Origin: a virus
Virus record (IMG/VR): IMGVR_UViG_3300029827_000004
Location: 1-23,940 of that record
DNA length: 23,940 bases
Strand: one strand, 5' to 3'
Shown: piece after piece, positions 22,735-23,940 of the stretch
Position numbering within the stretch: the first letter of the stretch is position 1
How the letters are laid out: every line of letters starts with the position of its first letter
The notes under the pieces: generated by a model
Told to the model about the DNA's origin: nothing
Database searches by the model: none
What the model saw: the letters and a program-made list of their open reading frames with translations, nothing else
Program-made: the position numbers and the translations under genes

Positions 22735-23940
22735 TTGTCAAACTTTAGAAATTGGACAGAAAATACATATGTTAATGGTACTATTCCTGCACTAGACGAA
22801 ACAAATTTAAATAAAAATGAAATAACATTAACAAAAGTAATGGAAGAATTAAATTATTCAAACTCTATAAATGCCAATAATATGTTAGATTATGGTATTG
22901 AAAACAATGTTAGAGAAATACATAATTTTGAGAATCATAGTGACTTTGGTACATCTGGTACAATAACAGCATCAACAGTAATATATACCGATGTAATCTG
23001 TGGTATAGGAGGAGTTAAGATGCTAGATTCAGATGCATCATCTGGAACACTTGAAATTACAGATACAATCACTAGTGTAGATTGTACAACATATTCTTCT
23101 GGTGCTGCAGAAGGTTCAGATGATAATATAGTATTTGTATTTTATATATCAGATAGTACTAAATTCAGTAGTATTCTATTAAGAGTAGGTACAGATGCTT
23201 CTAATTGTTATTATAAGTTTTGCAGTTATTCAACTGGTTGGAATTTTTACAATATTGATAAAAGTTCTTTTGGAACTGATGGTTCACCTAGTGGATGGGA
23301 TGATATAACATTTGTTGCTATATATGCCGCGACAACAGCATCAGCTCAAAATGAATATATCATATGTAATAAATTATATATGGTTAGACAAGTGTCAGGT
23401 GTTTCATCACCTTTTATTGTAAATGATGGTTCAGATAATTATGATGAATCACCATGGATAGGTAATGACACAGATACTTTAGTATATTTTGATAAAAAAA
23501 TAGGTAAAAAAGGTTTTCAATATGCTGATGAATCATATAATGACATGATAGAGATAATGAACGATGTAAATTCATTCTCATTTAAATGCGAAATGTATTC
23601 TAAAATAGCTACTTATGGAGGTAGTATTACCTGGTATGTTGATGCCTCTAATTATATTAGGATTGATATTCATGATGATTTGAAGATATACGAATATGTA
23701 AGTGGTTCAGGTTCTTATGTTGCTACAGGTTCATTATCTGGAAGTATTGCTACTGGTGATAGAATGATGCTGTGGATAGATAAAACACCTGATAATGTTA
23801 TAAGAGCAAGATTAGAAGTAGATGGTATGAAACCTGTATATGCTGAATATCCTATTACTATTTCAGCCACTGCCAGTGGTGATGTAGGATTTTCAACAGG
23901 TGCAAATAATCAATATTATTTTGTAACAGATTTTACTATC
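22735..23940 (+). CDS. Receptor-binding/tail fibre protein, copy 2 (partial)
   Basis: An open frame starts at TTG 22735, directly after the previous stop, behind AGGATGTGA, and remains open for 402 codons to the right edge, so the 3' end is missing. It is collinear with copy 1: the attachment segment (DETNLNKNEITLTKVM), the jelly-roll (IHNFENHSDF, GSPSGWDDITFV) and the sandwich domain (FSFKCEMYSKI, DRMMLWIDKTPDNVIRARLE). Similarity is highest in the framework stretches and lower in the loops between them, as expected of proteins that diverge in receptor choice. What lies beyond the edge cannot be seen. Confidence 0.75.
   Translation, partial: MSNFRNWTENTYVNGTIPALDETNLNKNEITLTKVMEELNYSNSINANNMLDYGIENNVREIHNFENHSDFGTSGTITASTVIYTDVICGIGGVKMLDSDASSGTLEITDTITSVDCTTYSSGAAEGSDDNIVFVFYISDSTKFSSILLRVGTDASNCYYKFCSYSTGWNFYNIDKSSFGTDGSPSGWDDITFVAIYAATTASAQNEYIICNKLYMVRQVSGVSSPFIVNDGSDNYDESPWIGNDTDTLVYFDKKIGKKGFQYADESYNDMIEIMNDVNSFSFKCEMYSKIATYGGSITWYVDASNYIRIDIHDDLKIYEYVSGSGSYVATGSLSGSIATGDRMMLWIDKTPDNVIRARLEVDGMKPVYAEYPITISATASGDVGFSTGANNQYYFVTDFTI

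Larger units (their letters stand above)
20227..23940 (+). repeat. Tandem duplication of a two-gene fibre cassette
   Basis: Unit 1 (20227-22363) and unit 2 (22378-23940, cut by the edge) have the same gene order: small lysine-rich protein, then large TTG-start fibre protein. DNA identity survives in islands, for example 32 identical bases at 21200-21231 and 23281-23312, and 26 at 21503-21528 and 23578-23603. The offsets of these islands differ (2081 and 2075), so small in-frame insertions or deletions have built up between the copies. Confidence 0.8.

Noticed and set aside
20227-23940. Diversity-generating retroelement target in the fibre genes
   Set aside because: No reverse transcriptase or template repeat is visible, and differences between copies are spread over all base types rather than limited to adenines. 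The missing sequence to the right leaves this open.

Overview
The window is a very AT-rich stretch of a tailed-phage genome or prophage. The late (virion structure) genes run left to right, all on the + strand. The low GC, strong AGGAGG-type ribosome binding sites, frequent TTG starts and classic hairpin plus T-run terminators point to a low-GC Firmicute host, most likely clostridial; this is an inference. No integrase, repressor, lysis gene, tRNA, CRISPR array or reverse transcriptase is visible.

Layout. 1-1656 is a mostly non-coding accessory left part. It has phased A-tracts, several hairpins, tandem repeats, a consensus promoter at 437-465, and two small unrecognised membrane-protein genes (510-887 and 1125-1334), followed by terminators. 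1708-6291 is the packaging module: putative small terminase, large terminase, an unknown acidic/basic protein, and a Mu gp29-like (DUF935) portal with an extra C-terminal domain. A second strong promoter (6305-6334) and a ~200-base leader begin the head module: a putative virion surface protein, a PKD plus DUF285 (BspA-like) repeat protein, a ChaB/Mu gpI-type protease with a nested in-frame scaffold start, a putative DUF2190-like decoration protein, and the major capsid protein. A 255-base hairpin-rich leader then precedes a beta-helix virion protein. The connector genes follow: gp36-like (DUF1320), gpG-like (virion morphogenesis) and a probable tail terminator.

From 13781 the tail module is of siphovirus type, with no sheath gene. 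It holds a tail tube protein with a Big_5-like Ig domain, a G/G-T chaperone pair joined by a canonical A AAA AAC slippery site, a terminator-like hairpin, a tape measure protein, a tail hub-like protein and a tail-tip protein. It ends in a duplicated two-gene cassette (small protein plus receptor-binding-like protein), whose second large gene runs off the right edge. The genome therefore joins a Mu-type head to a long flexible tail.

The most notable points are: (1) the 10735-10989 leader, whose four segments can pair 1:2 with 3:4, or 2:3, as in an attenuator; (2) the recoded G-T chaperone; (3) the nested protease/scaffold start; (4) several virion proteins with display-type folds (PKD-LRR, beta-helix, Ig); and (5) the tandemly duplicated receptor-binding cassette. 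Names rest on reading protein sequence against remembered family signatures; no database search was run.
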